From Pseudomonas sp. ATCC 13867 (lineage in GTDB: Bacteria; Pseudomonadota; Gammaproteobacteria; Pseudomonadales; Pseudomonadaceae): 64,000 nt of DNA. Location: contig NC_020829.1 of NCBI RefSeq assembly GCF_000349845.1, positions 4,347,001 to 4,411,000 of the forward strand. The letters run 5' to 3'. Below are positions 36,261-44,682 of this stretch, one piece after another. Each line of letters starts with the position of its first letter. Within the stretch, counting starts at the first letter, position 1. The translations under genes and the position numbers were made by a program. The notes under the pieces are model-generated. The model searched no databases. It was not told the DNA's origin and saw only the letters and a program-made list of their open reading frames with translations.

Positions 36261-37783
36261 CAGGCGTACTCCTCGGTACGGGCGCGACGCACGCGCGCCG
36301 GCTCGGCGCCTTCGCGCCCCACTCGCCAGGCCAGGAACCCACAGCCCACGCCGATCACCAGCAGGCCGAGGTCGACGCCGGCCATCAGCCAGTCGCCTTC
36401 GGCGATCCGTGCCGTCAGCCGACCGGGCTCGGGACCGGACAGGCCGAGCAGCGATAGCAGCAGCGCCAAGGCGGCCAGCGCGCCGAGCTGCTCACGGGCC
36501 ATGCCACGACCACCGCGACGCCACAGGGCATGGGCCAGCGCCAGCAGCCAGGCCACCACGAATGCCGTCGCCTCCCAGCGCCCGCGTCCGACCATCCCGG
36601 CGGGCAGCAGGCGTGACGCCGCCAGCAGCCCCAGCGAGGCCAGCGGCAGCCCGCCGCACACCGCGCCATTGAGCACCCGCACCCACGCCACGCCCCGATG
36701 CCCCCGCGTCTCGCGCTTGCTCACCCAGACCTGCAGGCCACCGAAGACCATCGCGCAGCCCAACAGGCCGAGGGCGAAATACATCACCCGCAGCAGATCG
36801 TTGCCGAACTGCGCCATGTGCAGGCCGGTCAGCCACGCATAGGTCTGGTAGCCCGGCTTGTAGGGCTTCTGCACATGCAGCAGCGCCCCGCTGCCGGCGT
36901 CGAACGACACGGTGCGCTGGTCGTTCACCATGCCACGGTCGATGGCCCGGCGTACCTGTACCATCGCCGCTGCATCGTTGGGGTTCTCGATGCTGATCCA
37001 GCCCACCTGACTGTCGTCGCCCCAGGCCTCGCGCGCCTTCACGAGCATGCGGTCGATGGACTTCGGAGGCTTGGCCGGCTTGCCCAGCGCCTCGCGGTCG
37101 AAGGCGCCCTGGACGTCATGGAAGAAGTGTTCCGCATCGTCCTGGTAGGCGGCCTTGATTCCCGCGGTCATGTAGAAGGTGATGAAAATCGCCAGCCCCG
37201 TGTAGGCCATCATCAGGTGGAACGGCAGGCCGAGCACGCCCAGTACGTTATGCGCGTCGAGCCAGGCGCGCTGCCTGGCCACGCTGGGCCGCAGGGTGAA
37301 GAAGTCCTTGAAGATGCGCCGGTGCACGATCACCCCACTGACCAGCGCCACCAGCATGAACAGGCCCGCGACGCCGACCACATAGAGGCCGAGCATCCCG
37401 CCATGCAGCTCGTAATGCAGTTCGAGGAAGAAGTTGCCGCCCACGGTTTCCGGCAGCACCTCGCCTTGCCGGGCGTCCACCCGGAAGGACTGGAACGCGC
37501 TGAAATCCGCCGGCTCCCAACCCGCGGTCCAGTACGGCATACGCTCGGTGGGCGGGAGCATCCAGTAGCCGTGGGCGTCGGGCGCGCGCTCGACGAGCAG
37601 GTCGCGCACCTGGTCGGCGCCGACGCTCACCCGCTCCAGCGGGAGCAACTGCGGCGTCATCCAGCGGGTGAGTTCCTTGTCGAACACCGACAGGGTGCCG
37701 GAGAACAGCACCACGAACAGAATCCAGCTGATCAGCAGTCCGCTCCAGGTGTGCAGGCCGGACATGGATTGGCGCAGGCTCAT
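36260..37783 (-). CDS. PepSY-associated TM protein (putative siderophore/iron reductase)
   Basis: This is a 507-residue inner-membrane protein of the PepSY_TM (DUF4405-like, FoxB/PiuB-related) family. It has an N-terminal helix with the conserved histidine in SGLHTWSGLL, a periplasmic PepSY-containing region (about 60-140 and 220-330), several further helices with histidines, and extra C-terminal helices from about 390. Related proteins are proposed to reduce ferric siderophores at the inner membrane. It overlaps its neighbours by 4 bp and 1 bp, showing tight coupling. No TonB receptor gene accompanies it here. Confidence 0.8.
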   Translation of the reverse strand: MSLRQSMSGLHTWSGLLISWILFVVLFSGTLSVFDKELTRWMTPQLLPLERVSVGADQVRDLLVERAPDAHGYWMLPPTERMPYWTAGWEPADFSAFQSFRVDARQGEVLPETVGGNFFLELHYELHGGMLGLYVVGVAGLFMLVALVSGVIVHRRIFKDFFTLRPSVARQRAWLDAHNVLGVLGLPFHLMMAYTGLAIFITFYMTAGIKAAYQDDAEHFFHDVQGAFDREALGKPAKPPKSIDRMLVKAREAWGDDSQVGWISIENPNDAAAMVQVRRAIDRGMVNDQRTVSFDAGSGALLHVQKPYKPGYQTYAWLTGLHMAQFGNDLLRVMYFALGLLGCAMVFGGLQVWVSKRETRGHRGVAWVRVLNGAVCGGLPLASLGLLAASRLLPAGMVGRGRWEATAFVVAWLLALAHALWRRGGRGMAREQLGALAALALLLSLLGLSGPEPGRLTARIAEGDWLMAGVDLGLLVIGVGCGFLAWRVGREGAEPARVRRARTEEYA

Positions 37784-38094
37784 GGGCGCACCCCGTAACC
37801 GCCGGGGAGGAAGGCCGCCAGCCCCAGCAGCAGGCTCAGCGCCAGCGGCACCCAGGTTGCGCGCCAGGCGCTGCGAGCGGCGAAGACGTAGAGGATCGTG
37901 ACGACCCAGACGAAGAAGCTGGCCAGGCTGGCAAAGGATACGCGGTCGGGACGCTCCATCGGCAGGTAGACGCTGAGGAAGGCGGTGGCGGTATAGGCCA
38001 GGGCGTAGCCACCGACCGCGGCGCTCAGGATACGTGCGGTGACGGCGCCGGCCTGGGCGCCGGTCATGCGTCGGGCGCGCGGGGAAGCAGACAT
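37780..38094 (-). CDS. DUF3649 membrane protein
   Basis: This is a 104-residue protein with three hydrophobic segments and the sequence ARILSAAVGGYALAYTATAF, typical of DUF3649 proteins that precede PepSY_TM genes in iron-acquisition loci. Its end overlaps the PepSY gene start by 4 bp (ATGA). It is the first gene of the operon, and a Fur-box-like sequence lies 65 bp upstream. The biochemical role is unknown. Confidence 0.78.
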   Translation of the reverse strand: MSASPRARRMTGAQAGAVTARILSAAVGGYALAYTATAFLSVYLPMERPDRVSFASLASFFVWVVTILYVFAARSAWRATWVPLALSLLLGLAAFLPGGYGVRP

Positions 38095-38158
38095 GCGGGT
38101 GGATCCTGCGAAGCCCTCCGGGAAGTCCCCGGAGGATGATTGAAAAGCGGAATTATAT

Positions 38159-38177
38159 GATATTGCTTCTCAATTAA
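38159..38177 (-). promoter_or_regulatory. Fur-box-like site upstream of the DUF3649-PepSY-DUF3325 operon
   Basis: Read on the minus strand, TTAATTGAGAAGCAATATC matches the 19-bp Fur consensus at 12 of 19 positions by my count, in an AT-rich patch just upstream of the operon. Iron repression is therefore likely. A GC-rich hairpin (about 38115-38135) lies between it and the start codon. Confidence 0.5.
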
Positions 38178-38339
38178 AAGAAATCCGTCGTCGTCATTGT
38201 CAGCAGTCGTGTCCGCCAACCGCAACACGGCACAGGTGTCGCTGACGTCCAGCGCGCGGAGCAGGCCGCGGATCAGCGGGACTGCACAGAAGCCGTACGA
38301 CGAAGAAAAACCTGCGGGCCGACCTGAACGTTATTTCCG

Positions 38340-39737
38340 TCAGTGCCCGCGCGCCACGTCCATCGCCCTCTCCAGCCCCTCGAAAACCCGTGGCGACAGG
38401 CACTGGGCGACGTTGAAACGCAGGAAGCCGGTCGCGCTCTGGCTGAGGCTGAAGACGTTGCCCGGCGCCAGCACCAGGTTGTCCGCCAGCGCCGCGCGGG
38501 ACACCTCGGCGGCGTCCAGCCCGTCCGGCAGGCAGGCCCAGATGAAGATACCGCCGCGCGGCTCCAGCCAGGGCTGGATGTCCAGCGCGCGCAGGCGTTG
38601 CAGCGTCTCGCCCATCGCGTCGGCCAGGCGCGCGCGCAGGCTGTCCAGGTGGCGACGGTAGCTGCCCTTGCGCAGCAGCTCATAGAGCATTTCCGCGCTG
38701 AACGGGCTGTTGCCGAAACTGGTGGCCAGCTTCAGGTCCACCAGGCGCTCGCACCATTGCGGCTGGGTGGCGATGTAGCCGCAGCGCACCGAGGCGGACA
38801 GCGTCTTGGAGAAGCTGCCGACCTGGATCACCCGTTCCAGCCCGTCGAAGGCCGACAGGCGCGGCGCGCTCTCATGCTCGAAGTCACCGAAGATGTCGTC
38901 CTCGACGATCAGCAGGTCATGGGCCTCGGCCAGCTTCAGCAAGCGATGGGCGATCAGCGGCGAGAGCACCGCGCCGGTCGGGTTGTGGAAGGCCGAGTTG
39001 GTGATGTACAGGCGCGGCCGATGCTGTTCCAGCAGGCTCGCCATGACGGCGATGTCCGGCCCGGTCGGCGTGTAGGGTACGGCCACCACCTGCACGCGGT
39101 GCGCGCGCAGCAGGGCCTGGAAGTTGAAGTAGCCGGGGTCGTCCACCAACACGCAGTCGCCCGGCTCCAGCAGGAAACGGCAGATCAGGTCGATGGCCTG
39201 GGTGCCGTTGTCGGTGAGCACCACCTGCTGCGGACCGACCGGCACCCCATAGTCGGCCAACCGCCGCGCCAGTTGTTCGCGCAGGCCGGCGTGGCCGTAG
39301 GGGCGGCCGTACTCCAGCAGGCTCGACTGCGGCGCCCGGGCGATCTGCCGCAGCGCGCGGCGCAGCTCGTCCTCCGGCAGCCAGGACGGCGGCAGCCAGC
39401 CGCAGCCGGGCTTGAGCGAGGTGTCGGCGGCCTCCAGGGACTGCCGGGATATCCACAGCGGATCGATGCTGCGGTCCAGCGCCGGGCCGATTTCCGCCAG
39501 CGACAGCGGCGGCGCGTGACCGCTGACATAGAAGCCGGAACCGCGCCGGGCGGCGATCACGCCATCGGCGGCGAGGCGGTCGTAGGCTTCCACCACGGTG
39601 GTCTTGGACACGTCCAGTTGCGCGGCCAGCTGGCGGATCGACGGCAGCCGCTCGCCCGGCACCAGCGCCCGCGCGGCCAGGCGCTCACGCACATGCCGCA
39701 TCACCGAATCGACCCGCGTGCCCTTTGGCCTGCCCAT
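38340..39737 (-). CDS. MocR-type regulator (GntR HTH fused to aminotransferase-like domain)
   Basis: This is a 465-residue fusion. The N-terminal GntR winged helix (about residues 10-75) contains LPSIRQLAAQLDVSKTTVVE. The rest is a fold-type I PLP domain with the cofactor lysine K311 in GSFSKTLSAS, plus NPTG and a DDPGYFNF-type block. MocR proteins sense PLP-bound ligands. The ATG at 39737 with GAGGGG upstream is favoured over a GTG at 39749. It is divergent from an EamA transporter; three 15-bp direct repeats between them are candidate binding sites. Confidence 0.85.
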   Translation of the reverse strand: MGRPKGTRVDSVMRHVRERLAARALVPGERLPSIRQLAAQLDVSKTTVVEAYDRLAADGVIAARRGSGFYVSGHAPPLSLAEIGPALDRSIDPLWISRQSLEAADTSLKPGCGWLPPSWLPEDELRRALRQIARAPQSSLLEYGRPYGHAGLREQLARRLADYGVPVGPQQVVLTDNGTQAIDLICRFLLEPGDCVLVDDPGYFNFQALLRAHRVQVVAVPYTPTGPDIAVMASLLEQHRPRLYITNSAFHNPTGAVLSPLIAHRLLKLAEAHDLLIVEDDIFGDFEHESAPRLSAFDGLERVIQVGSFSKTLSASVRCGYIATQPQWCERLVDLKLATSFGNSPFSAEMLYELLRKGSYRRHLDSLRARLADAMGETLQRLRALDIQPWLEPRGGIFIWACLPDGLDAAEVSRAALADNLVLAPGNVFSLSQSATGFLRFNVAQCLSPRVFEGLERAMDVARGH

Positions 39738-39756
39738 GCCGCCCCTCACCTGCCCC

Positions 39757-39800
39757 TGGATAATTTGTACCGGGATAATTTGTACCGGGATAATTCACAG
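39757..39800. promoter_or_regulatory. Three tandem 15-bp repeats, probable MocR operator
   Basis: GGGATAATTTGTACC is repeated in direct tandem: 39757-39771 (first base T), 39772-39786 (perfect), and 39787-39800 (first nine bases, then diverged). A further ATTGTACC lies near 39814. The array sits 20 bp upstream of the MocR start and about 90 bp before the EamA start. MocR regulators commonly bind short direct repeats. Confidence 0.65.
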
Positions 39801-39891
39801 ACAGTTTGCGCAAATTGTACCCATCTGTCACTGGCCGCCCGGCGGGCCCGGGCGCATCCTCGAAGCTCGCTTTCCTGCTGGATGACCCACC

Positions 39892-40773
39892 ATGAACGAC
39901 ACTCTCGCCATGAACCGCAATCTCGGTGGCTGGCTCAGCGGCTTCCTCGGCGTCCTCATCTTCAGCGGCTCGCTGCCGGCGACACGGGTGGCGGTGGCCG
40001 ACTTCGACCCGACCTTCCTCACCCTCGCCCGCGCCAGCATCGCCGGCCTGCTGGCGGCGGCGATCCTGATCGTGCTGCGGCAGAAGTTGCCCGCGCGCCG
40101 GGACCTGGTTCCGCTGCTGGTGGTCGCCGGCGGCGTGGTGGTGGGCTTCCCGCTGCTCACCGCGCTGGCGCTCAAGCACGTCAATTCGGCCCACGCCATT
40201 GTCTTCGTCGGCCTGCTGCCGCTGGCCACCGCGCTGTTCGGCGTGATGCGCGCCGGGGAACAACCGCGCCCGGCGTTCTGGATCTGTTCGCTGCTGGGCA
40301 GTGCCGTGGTCGCGGGCTTCGCCCTGTCGCAGAGCGGCGCGGGCAATTTCACCGGCGACCTGCTGATGCTCGCGGCCATCCTGGTCTGCGGCCTGGGCTA
40401 TGCCGAAGGTGGACGCATCGCCCGCCACCTGGGCAGTTGGCAGGTGATCTGCTGGGTGCTGGTGCTGTCCCTGCCGCTGATGCTGCCGCTGGCCTGGTAC
40501 ACCCAGCCCGAGACGTTCAGCGGCGCCAGCTGGCCGGCCTGGCTGAGCCTGGGCTACGTGTCGCTGTTCAGCATGCTGATCGGCTTCTTCTTCTGGTACC
40601 ACGGCCTGGCCACCGGCGGCATCGCCGCGGTCGGCCAGTTGCAATTGCTGCAGCCGTTCTTCGGTCTGGCGCTGGCCGGCCTGCTGCTGCACGAGCAGGT
40701 CAGCCCGCTGATGGCCGGAGCCACCGTCGCCGTGGTGCTGTGCGTCGCCGGAGCCAAACGCTTCGCCCGCTGA
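39892..40773 (+). CDS. EamA/DMT-family transporter
   Basis: This is a 293-residue transporter with about ten membrane helices in two EamA repeats (about 12-140 and 155-290); FFFWYHGLATGGIAAVGQLQLLQPFF is diagnostic of the second repeat. The start at 39892 is uncertain, since an ATG six codons later (39910) is also possible. It is divergent from the MocR-type regulator and is its likely target. Such pairs often export amino acids or vitamin-like compounds; the substrate here is unknown. Confidence 0.82.
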   Translation: MNDTLAMNRNLGGWLSGFLGVLIFSGSLPATRVAVADFDPTFLTLARASIAGLLAAAILIVLRQKLPARRDLVPLLVVAGGVVVGFPLLTALALKHVNSAHAIVFVGLLPLATALFGVMRAGEQPRPAFWICSLLGSAVVAGFALSQSGAGNFTGDLLMLAAILVCGLGYAEGGRIARHLGSWQVICWVLVLSLPLMLPLAWYTQPETFSGASWPAWLSLGYVSLFSMLIGFFFWYHGLATGGIAAVGQLQLLQPFFGLALAGLLLHEQVSPLMAGATVAVVLCVAGAKRFAR

Positions 40774-40884
40774 CCGCTGGTTTCCTCAGAGCCCGTTCAC
40801 GACCAGCTGCGCGTCCCGCCCGAGAAGATTCGCGGTATCATCGGACGTTTGCGTACTCGGCTGGATCGCCGGAAGGAAGCTCGG

Positions 40885-43266
40885 ATGAAGCCACCCGCCG
40901 AATCTCCACTGCCCGCCGTGGAGCGCGACGAGTTCGCGCCACGGCCACGGCTGACCCTGGGCAGCCATGTGCACAGCGGCTTCGACCTGCGCAGCGGACG
41001 CATGCAGAACATCTCCCGGCACCGCGCCGCGCTGGCTTTCCTGTACGACAACATGCCGGTCTCGGGCAGCATAACCCCACGTTCGGGCCGCGAGATCCGG
41101 GTGTTCCGCGATGACCGCATCGTCCGCGTCAGCCGCCAGCTGGAACTCGAACAGGCCTGGCGCCTGGACCTGCGCGAGCTGGGCTTCAAGCCGGCGATGC
41201 GGCGCAGCGATGCGCTGGAGGACAGCGCCGGAGAAATGTTCGAGCTGCCCGACGACAGCGCCTGGCAGAGCTTCATGCGCGAGGGCCTGCCGCAGTTGCG
41301 CGAGCAGGGCTGGGAAATCGACGTGCGTCCGGAATTCGTCTTCGACATCTCGCCGGTGGAAGACTGGTATGCCGAGATCGAGGAGACCGAGGACCGCCAG
41401 TGGTTCGACCTGGAGCTGGGCATCCAGGTCGACGGCCGCCGCATCAGCCTGCTGCCGTCGCTGATCGAACTGATCCGGCGCATGCCGGCACTGCTCGACC
41501 CGGCCGCCCTCGCCCGCCACGCCGACGACGAACAGCTGGTGCTGCGCCTGGATGCCGGGCGCAGCCCGATCCACACCTGGCAGACGGCCTCGGAACGCCC
41601 GCTGCGCGTCTCGCTGCCGTTCGGCAAGCTCAAGCCGATGCTGGGCACGCTGTCGGAGTTCTATATCGGCGACCTGCCGCCGGTGCGTCGCCTGCGCATG
41701 GGCGCGCCCGACGCCTCGCGCCTCTCCGAACTGGAAGAACTGCCGCTGGCCTGGGAAGGCGGCGAGCAACTGCGCGAGATCGCCCACCGCCTGCGCGACT
41801 ACCGGGCGCGCCCGGCGGCCATTCCCGAAGACCTCAACGCCGAGCTGCGCGCCTACCAGCACGAAGGCCTGAGTTGGATGCAGACCCTGCGCGAAGTCGG
41901 CGCCAGCGGCATCCTCGCCGACGACATGGGCCTGGGCAAGACGCTGCAGTCCCTCGCCCACATCCTGCTGGAAAAGCAGGCCGGGCGCCTGACCACGCCG
42001 GCGCTGGTGATCATGCCCACCAGCCTGATCCCCAACTGGCTGGACGAAGCCGAGCGCTTCACCCCCGACCTGCGCGTGCTCGCCCTGCACGGCGCCGGGC
42101 GGCGCAAGGCGTTCGCCAGGATCGCCGAGCACGACCTGATCCTCACCACCTACGCCCTGCTGCCGCGCGATGCGGAGAAGCTCGCGCAGCACGAGTACCA
42201 CCTGCTGATCCTCGACGAGGCGCAGAACATCAAGAACGCCGGCACCAAGGCGGCCCAGGCCGCGCGCCGCCTGCACGCGCGCAACCGCCTGTGCCTGACC
42301 GGCACGCCGCTGGAGAATCACCTGGGCGAGCTGTGGTCGCTGTTCCACTTCCTGCTGCCCGGCTGGCTGGGCGACGCGCGCCAGTTCGCCATCGACTACC
42401 GCACCCCCATCGAACGCCACGGCGACCAGGCGCGGCTGATGCACCTGGCCGCGCGCATCCGGCCCTTCCTGCTGCGCCGCACCAAGGAACAGGTGGCCTC
42501 GGAACTGCCGCCCAAAAGCGAGTTCGTCCAGCACATCGAACTCAGCGAGGCGCAGCGCGACCTCTACGAAACCGTGCGCCTGGCGCTGGACCGCAAGGTG
42601 CGCGACGAGATCGCCCGGCGGGGCCTGGCGCGCAGCCGCATCATCATCCTCGAGGCACTGCTCAAGCTGCGCCAGGTGTGCTGCGACATCCGCCTGGTGA
42701 ACAGGGAAGTCCCGCCGCCAACCGGCAAGTCGGCGCGCGCGGTGACCTCGGGCAAGCTGGTCTACCTGCTGGACATGCTCGAAGAACTGCTCGCCGAGGG
42801 CCGCCGCGTGCTGGTGTTCTCGCAGTTCACCTCGATGCTCGCACTGATCGGCGAGGCGCTGGCCGAGCGCAACCTGGACTACGCCCTGCTCACTGGCGAC
42901 ACCCGCGACCGCCGTGCGCCGGTGAAGAACTTCCAGGAAGGCCGCGTGCCGCTGTTCCTGATCAGCCTGAAGGCCGGCGGCGTGGGCCTGAACCTGACCG
43001 CCGCCGACACCGTGATCCACTACGACCCCTGGTGGAACCCGGCCGCCGAGAACCAGGCCAGCGACCGCGCCTACCGCATCGGCCAGGACAAGCCGGTGTT
43101 CGTCTACAAGCTGATCGCCCGTGGCACGGTGGAAGAGAAGATCCAGTTGCTGCAACGCGACAAGGCGGCGCTGGCCGCCGGCATCCTCGAAGGCACGGGC
43201 TCGGACTGGCAACTGGACGACGCGGACATCGACGCGCTGTTCGCGCCGCTGCCCAAGGCGGTTTGA
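40885..43266 (+). CDS. SNF2-family DEAD/DEAH-box helicase
   Basis: This is a 793-residue bacterial SNF2/HepA-like ATPase. An N-terminal region of about 320 residues precedes the SNF2 core. The Walker A is DDMGLGKT with K352, the Walker B is D444-EAQ, and motif III is LTGTPLENH. The C-terminal helicase half has VLVFSQFTSML, LKAGGVGLNLTAADTVI and a motif VI-like QASDRAYRIGQ. The start at 40885 follows GGAAGG. Members remodel protein-DNA or RNA polymerase complexes; no target is known here. It appears to be core-genome in composition. Confidence 0.88.
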   Translation: MKPPAESPLPAVERDEFAPRPRLTLGSHVHSGFDLRSGRMQNISRHRAALAFLYDNMPVSGSITPRSGREIRVFRDDRIVRVSRQLELEQAWRLDLRELGFKPAMRRSDALEDSAGEMFELPDDSAWQSFMREGLPQLREQGWEIDVRPEFVFDISPVEDWYAEIEETEDRQWFDLELGIQVDGRRISLLPSLIELIRRMPALLDPAALARHADDEQLVLRLDAGRSPIHTWQTASERPLRVSLPFGKLKPMLGTLSEFYIGDLPPVRRLRMGAPDASRLSELEELPLAWEGGEQLREIAHRLRDYRARPAAIPEDLNAELRAYQHEGLSWMQTLREVGASGILADDMGLGKTLQSLAHILLEKQAGRLTTPALVIMPTSLIPNWLDEAERFTPDLRVLALHGAGRRKAFARIAEHDLILTTYALLPRDAEKLAQHEYHLLILDEAQNIKNAGTKAAQAARRLHARNRLCLTGTPLENHLGELWSLFHFLLPGWLGDARQFAIDYRTPIERHGDQARLMHLAARIRPFLLRRTKEQVASELPPKSEFVQHIELSEAQRDLYETVRLALDRKVRDEIARRGLARSRIIILEALLKLRQVCCDIRLVNREVPPPTGKSARAVTSGKLVYLLDMLEELLAEGRRVLVFSQFTSMLALIGEALAERNLDYALLTGDTRDRRAPVKNFQEGRVPLFLISLKAGGVGLNLTAADTVIHYDPWWNPAAENQASDRAYRIGQDKPVFVYKLIARGTVEEKIQLLQRDKAALAAGILEGTGSDWQLDDADIDALFAPLPKAV

Positions 43267-43330
43267 GTGACTCGTCGGGAACTCGGCCCGATGCCACGCA
43301 ATGCATTTCCCGCGGGGCTCTCGTACAAGC

Positions 43331-43378
43331 GGACTCCGTCCGCGATCGCATTGCAGCGGGTTATCGCGGACGGAGTCC
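43331..43378. repeat. Inverted repeat GGACTCCGTCCGCGA
   Basis: A perfect 15-bp inverted repeat has arms at 43331-43345 and 43364-43378 and an 18-bp centre, followed by CTCCTAC as in the REP family. It lies between the convergent helicase and 3-hydroxybutyrate dehydrogenase genes and may help end transcription. It is a second REP variant. Confidence 0.8.
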
Positions 43379-43416
43379 ACTCCTACGAAAAGCGTGGCAT
43401 CGCTTCGACGGGAAAC

Positions 43417-44202
43417 TCAGCGCATCCCCCAGCCATGACTGACCAGCACCGATTGCCCGGTGAGCGCCGCCGAGGGGAAGCTGGCGAGGAACAGCACGGT
43501 CTGCGCGACGTCGTCGACGGTGGTGAACTCGCCGTCCACGGTGCCGCCGAGCATGACCTTCTTCACCACCTCATCCTCGCTGATGCCCAGTTCCCTGGCC
43601 TGCTCGGGAATCTGCTTTTCCACCAGCGGCGTGCGCACGAAGCCGGGGCACACCACGTGGGAGCGCACGCCGTGCGGCCCGCCCTCCTTCGCCAGTGTGC
43701 GGGCCAGGCCTAGCAGCCCGTGCTTGGCGGTGACGTAGGCGGACTTCAGTGGCGAAGCCTCGTGGGAATGCACCGAGCCCATGTAGATCACCACGCCGCC
43801 GCGCTTCGCCGGGTACATGTGGCGCAACGCGGCGCGGGTGGTGAGGAAGGCGCCGTCGAGGTGGATCGCGAGCATCTTCTTCCAGTCGGCGAAGGAGTAG
43901 CTTTCCAGCGGATTGACGATCTGGATGCCGGCGTTGGAGACGAGGATGTCGAGGCTGCCAAAGGTCGCCACCACACGCTCGATGCCCGCGTCCACCACCT
44001 GCTCGTCGGTCACGTCCATCGCCAGCGCCAGGGCCTTGCCGCCCTCACGCTCGATCTCGTCCACCACGCGTTGCGCGGCGTCCTGCTGCAAATCGGCGAT
44101 GGCTACCGCCGCGCCGGACCGGGCCAGGGTCAGGGCGATCTGCTTGCCGATGCCACTGGCCGCGCCGGTGACCACTGCAACCTTGCCGTTCAATTGCGTC
44201 AT
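43417..44202 (-). CDS. hbdH: 3-hydroxybutyrate dehydrogenase
   Basis: This 261-residue SDR enzyme oxidises D-3-hydroxybutyrate to acetoacetate with NAD+ in polyhydroxybutyrate and ketone-body metabolism. The cofactor motif TGAASGIG lies near residues 11-18, NAG in VSNAGIQI, and the catalytic YVTAKH tetrad motif in the middle. The phrases [15 protein letters not shown] and [14 protein letters not shown] are typical of this enzyme. The ATG at 44202 with GGAGGA upstream is chosen over an upstream in-frame start. It lies downstream of, and on the same strand as, the yceK-like gene with a 107-bp gap. Confidence 0.9.
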   Translation of the reverse strand: MTQLNGKVAVVTGAASGIGKQIALTLARSGAAVAIADLQQDAAQRVVDEIEREGGKALALAMDVTDEQVVDAGIERVVATFGSLDILVSNAGIQIVNPLESYSFADWKKMLAIHLDGAFLTTRAALRHMYPAKRGGVVIYMGSVHSHEASPLKSAYVTAKHGLLGLARTLAKEGGPHGVRSHVVCPGFVRTPLVEKQIPEQARELGISEDEVVKKVMLGGTVDGEFTTVDDVAQTVLFLASFPSAALTGQSVLVSHGWGMR

Positions 44203-44309
44203 TTCATCCTCCGGGTTCAGCGTTCGACGTCGGTCGCGCAGCAACTGGGCGACCCTGACGGTACAGGGTGCAAGGCGGCGCCAGGGTAGCGGCGCGGCGG
44301 ATGTCCCGC

Positions 44310-44648
44310 TCAGTCACGGCGCAGCTGGATACTGCCGTCGCGATGCTGGCGATAGAGCGTGTAAGGCAGGGACACCGTGTCGGTCAGGCCGGACAGCAGC
44401 ATGTCCGCCAGTGGCCAGACGACCGTTGCACCGCTGACGCCGCCGCGCGGCACGAAGGGCTCGCCGTGCATCCAGCAGAGATCGTAGGTCACCCCGCTGT
44501 ATACCCGGGGAATCGCCTCGCAATAGGTGCCTTCGAGCTTGATGTCGCGGGTGCTGACCACCTCGTCGCTGCGCAGCGTATGCATCGATCCGCAGCCGGC
44601 CAGGCCGGCCGCGAGCATCAGTAGAACGGACAATCGAATGTGCATCAT
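44310..44648 (-). CDS. YceK/YidQ-family lipoprotein
   Basis: This is a 112-residue lipoprotein. The signal peptide ends with GLAGC, so C19 is acylated. The body contains the YceK/YidQ-type pattern [12 protein letters not shown] and a C-terminal hydrophobic patch [20 protein letters not shown]. Its function is unknown. It follows the second ABC-2 permease gene by 34 bp on the same strand, so it is probably the last gene of that unit. Two adjacent ATG codons (44648 and 44645) are both possible starts. Confidence 0.78.
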   Translation of the reverse strand: MMHIRLSVLLMLAAGLAGCGSMHTLRSDEVVSTRDIKLEGTYCEAIPRVYSGVTYDLCWMHGEPFVPRGGVSGATVVWPLADMLLSGLTDTVSLPYTLYRQHRDGSIQLRRD

Positions 44649-44682
44649 GGTTTCCTTTCCTTGTCGTGCGGGCATCGTTCCG

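Noticed and set aside
38343..41114. Plus-strand open frame of 923 codons spanning the MocR and EamA genes
   Set aside because: It covers two real genes in the wrong frame or strand and has no domain signature.
40786..43380. Minus-strand open frame of 864 codons opposite the SNF2 helicase
   Set aside because: It is antisense to a helicase with all SNF2 motifs; the composition is that of a shadow frame.
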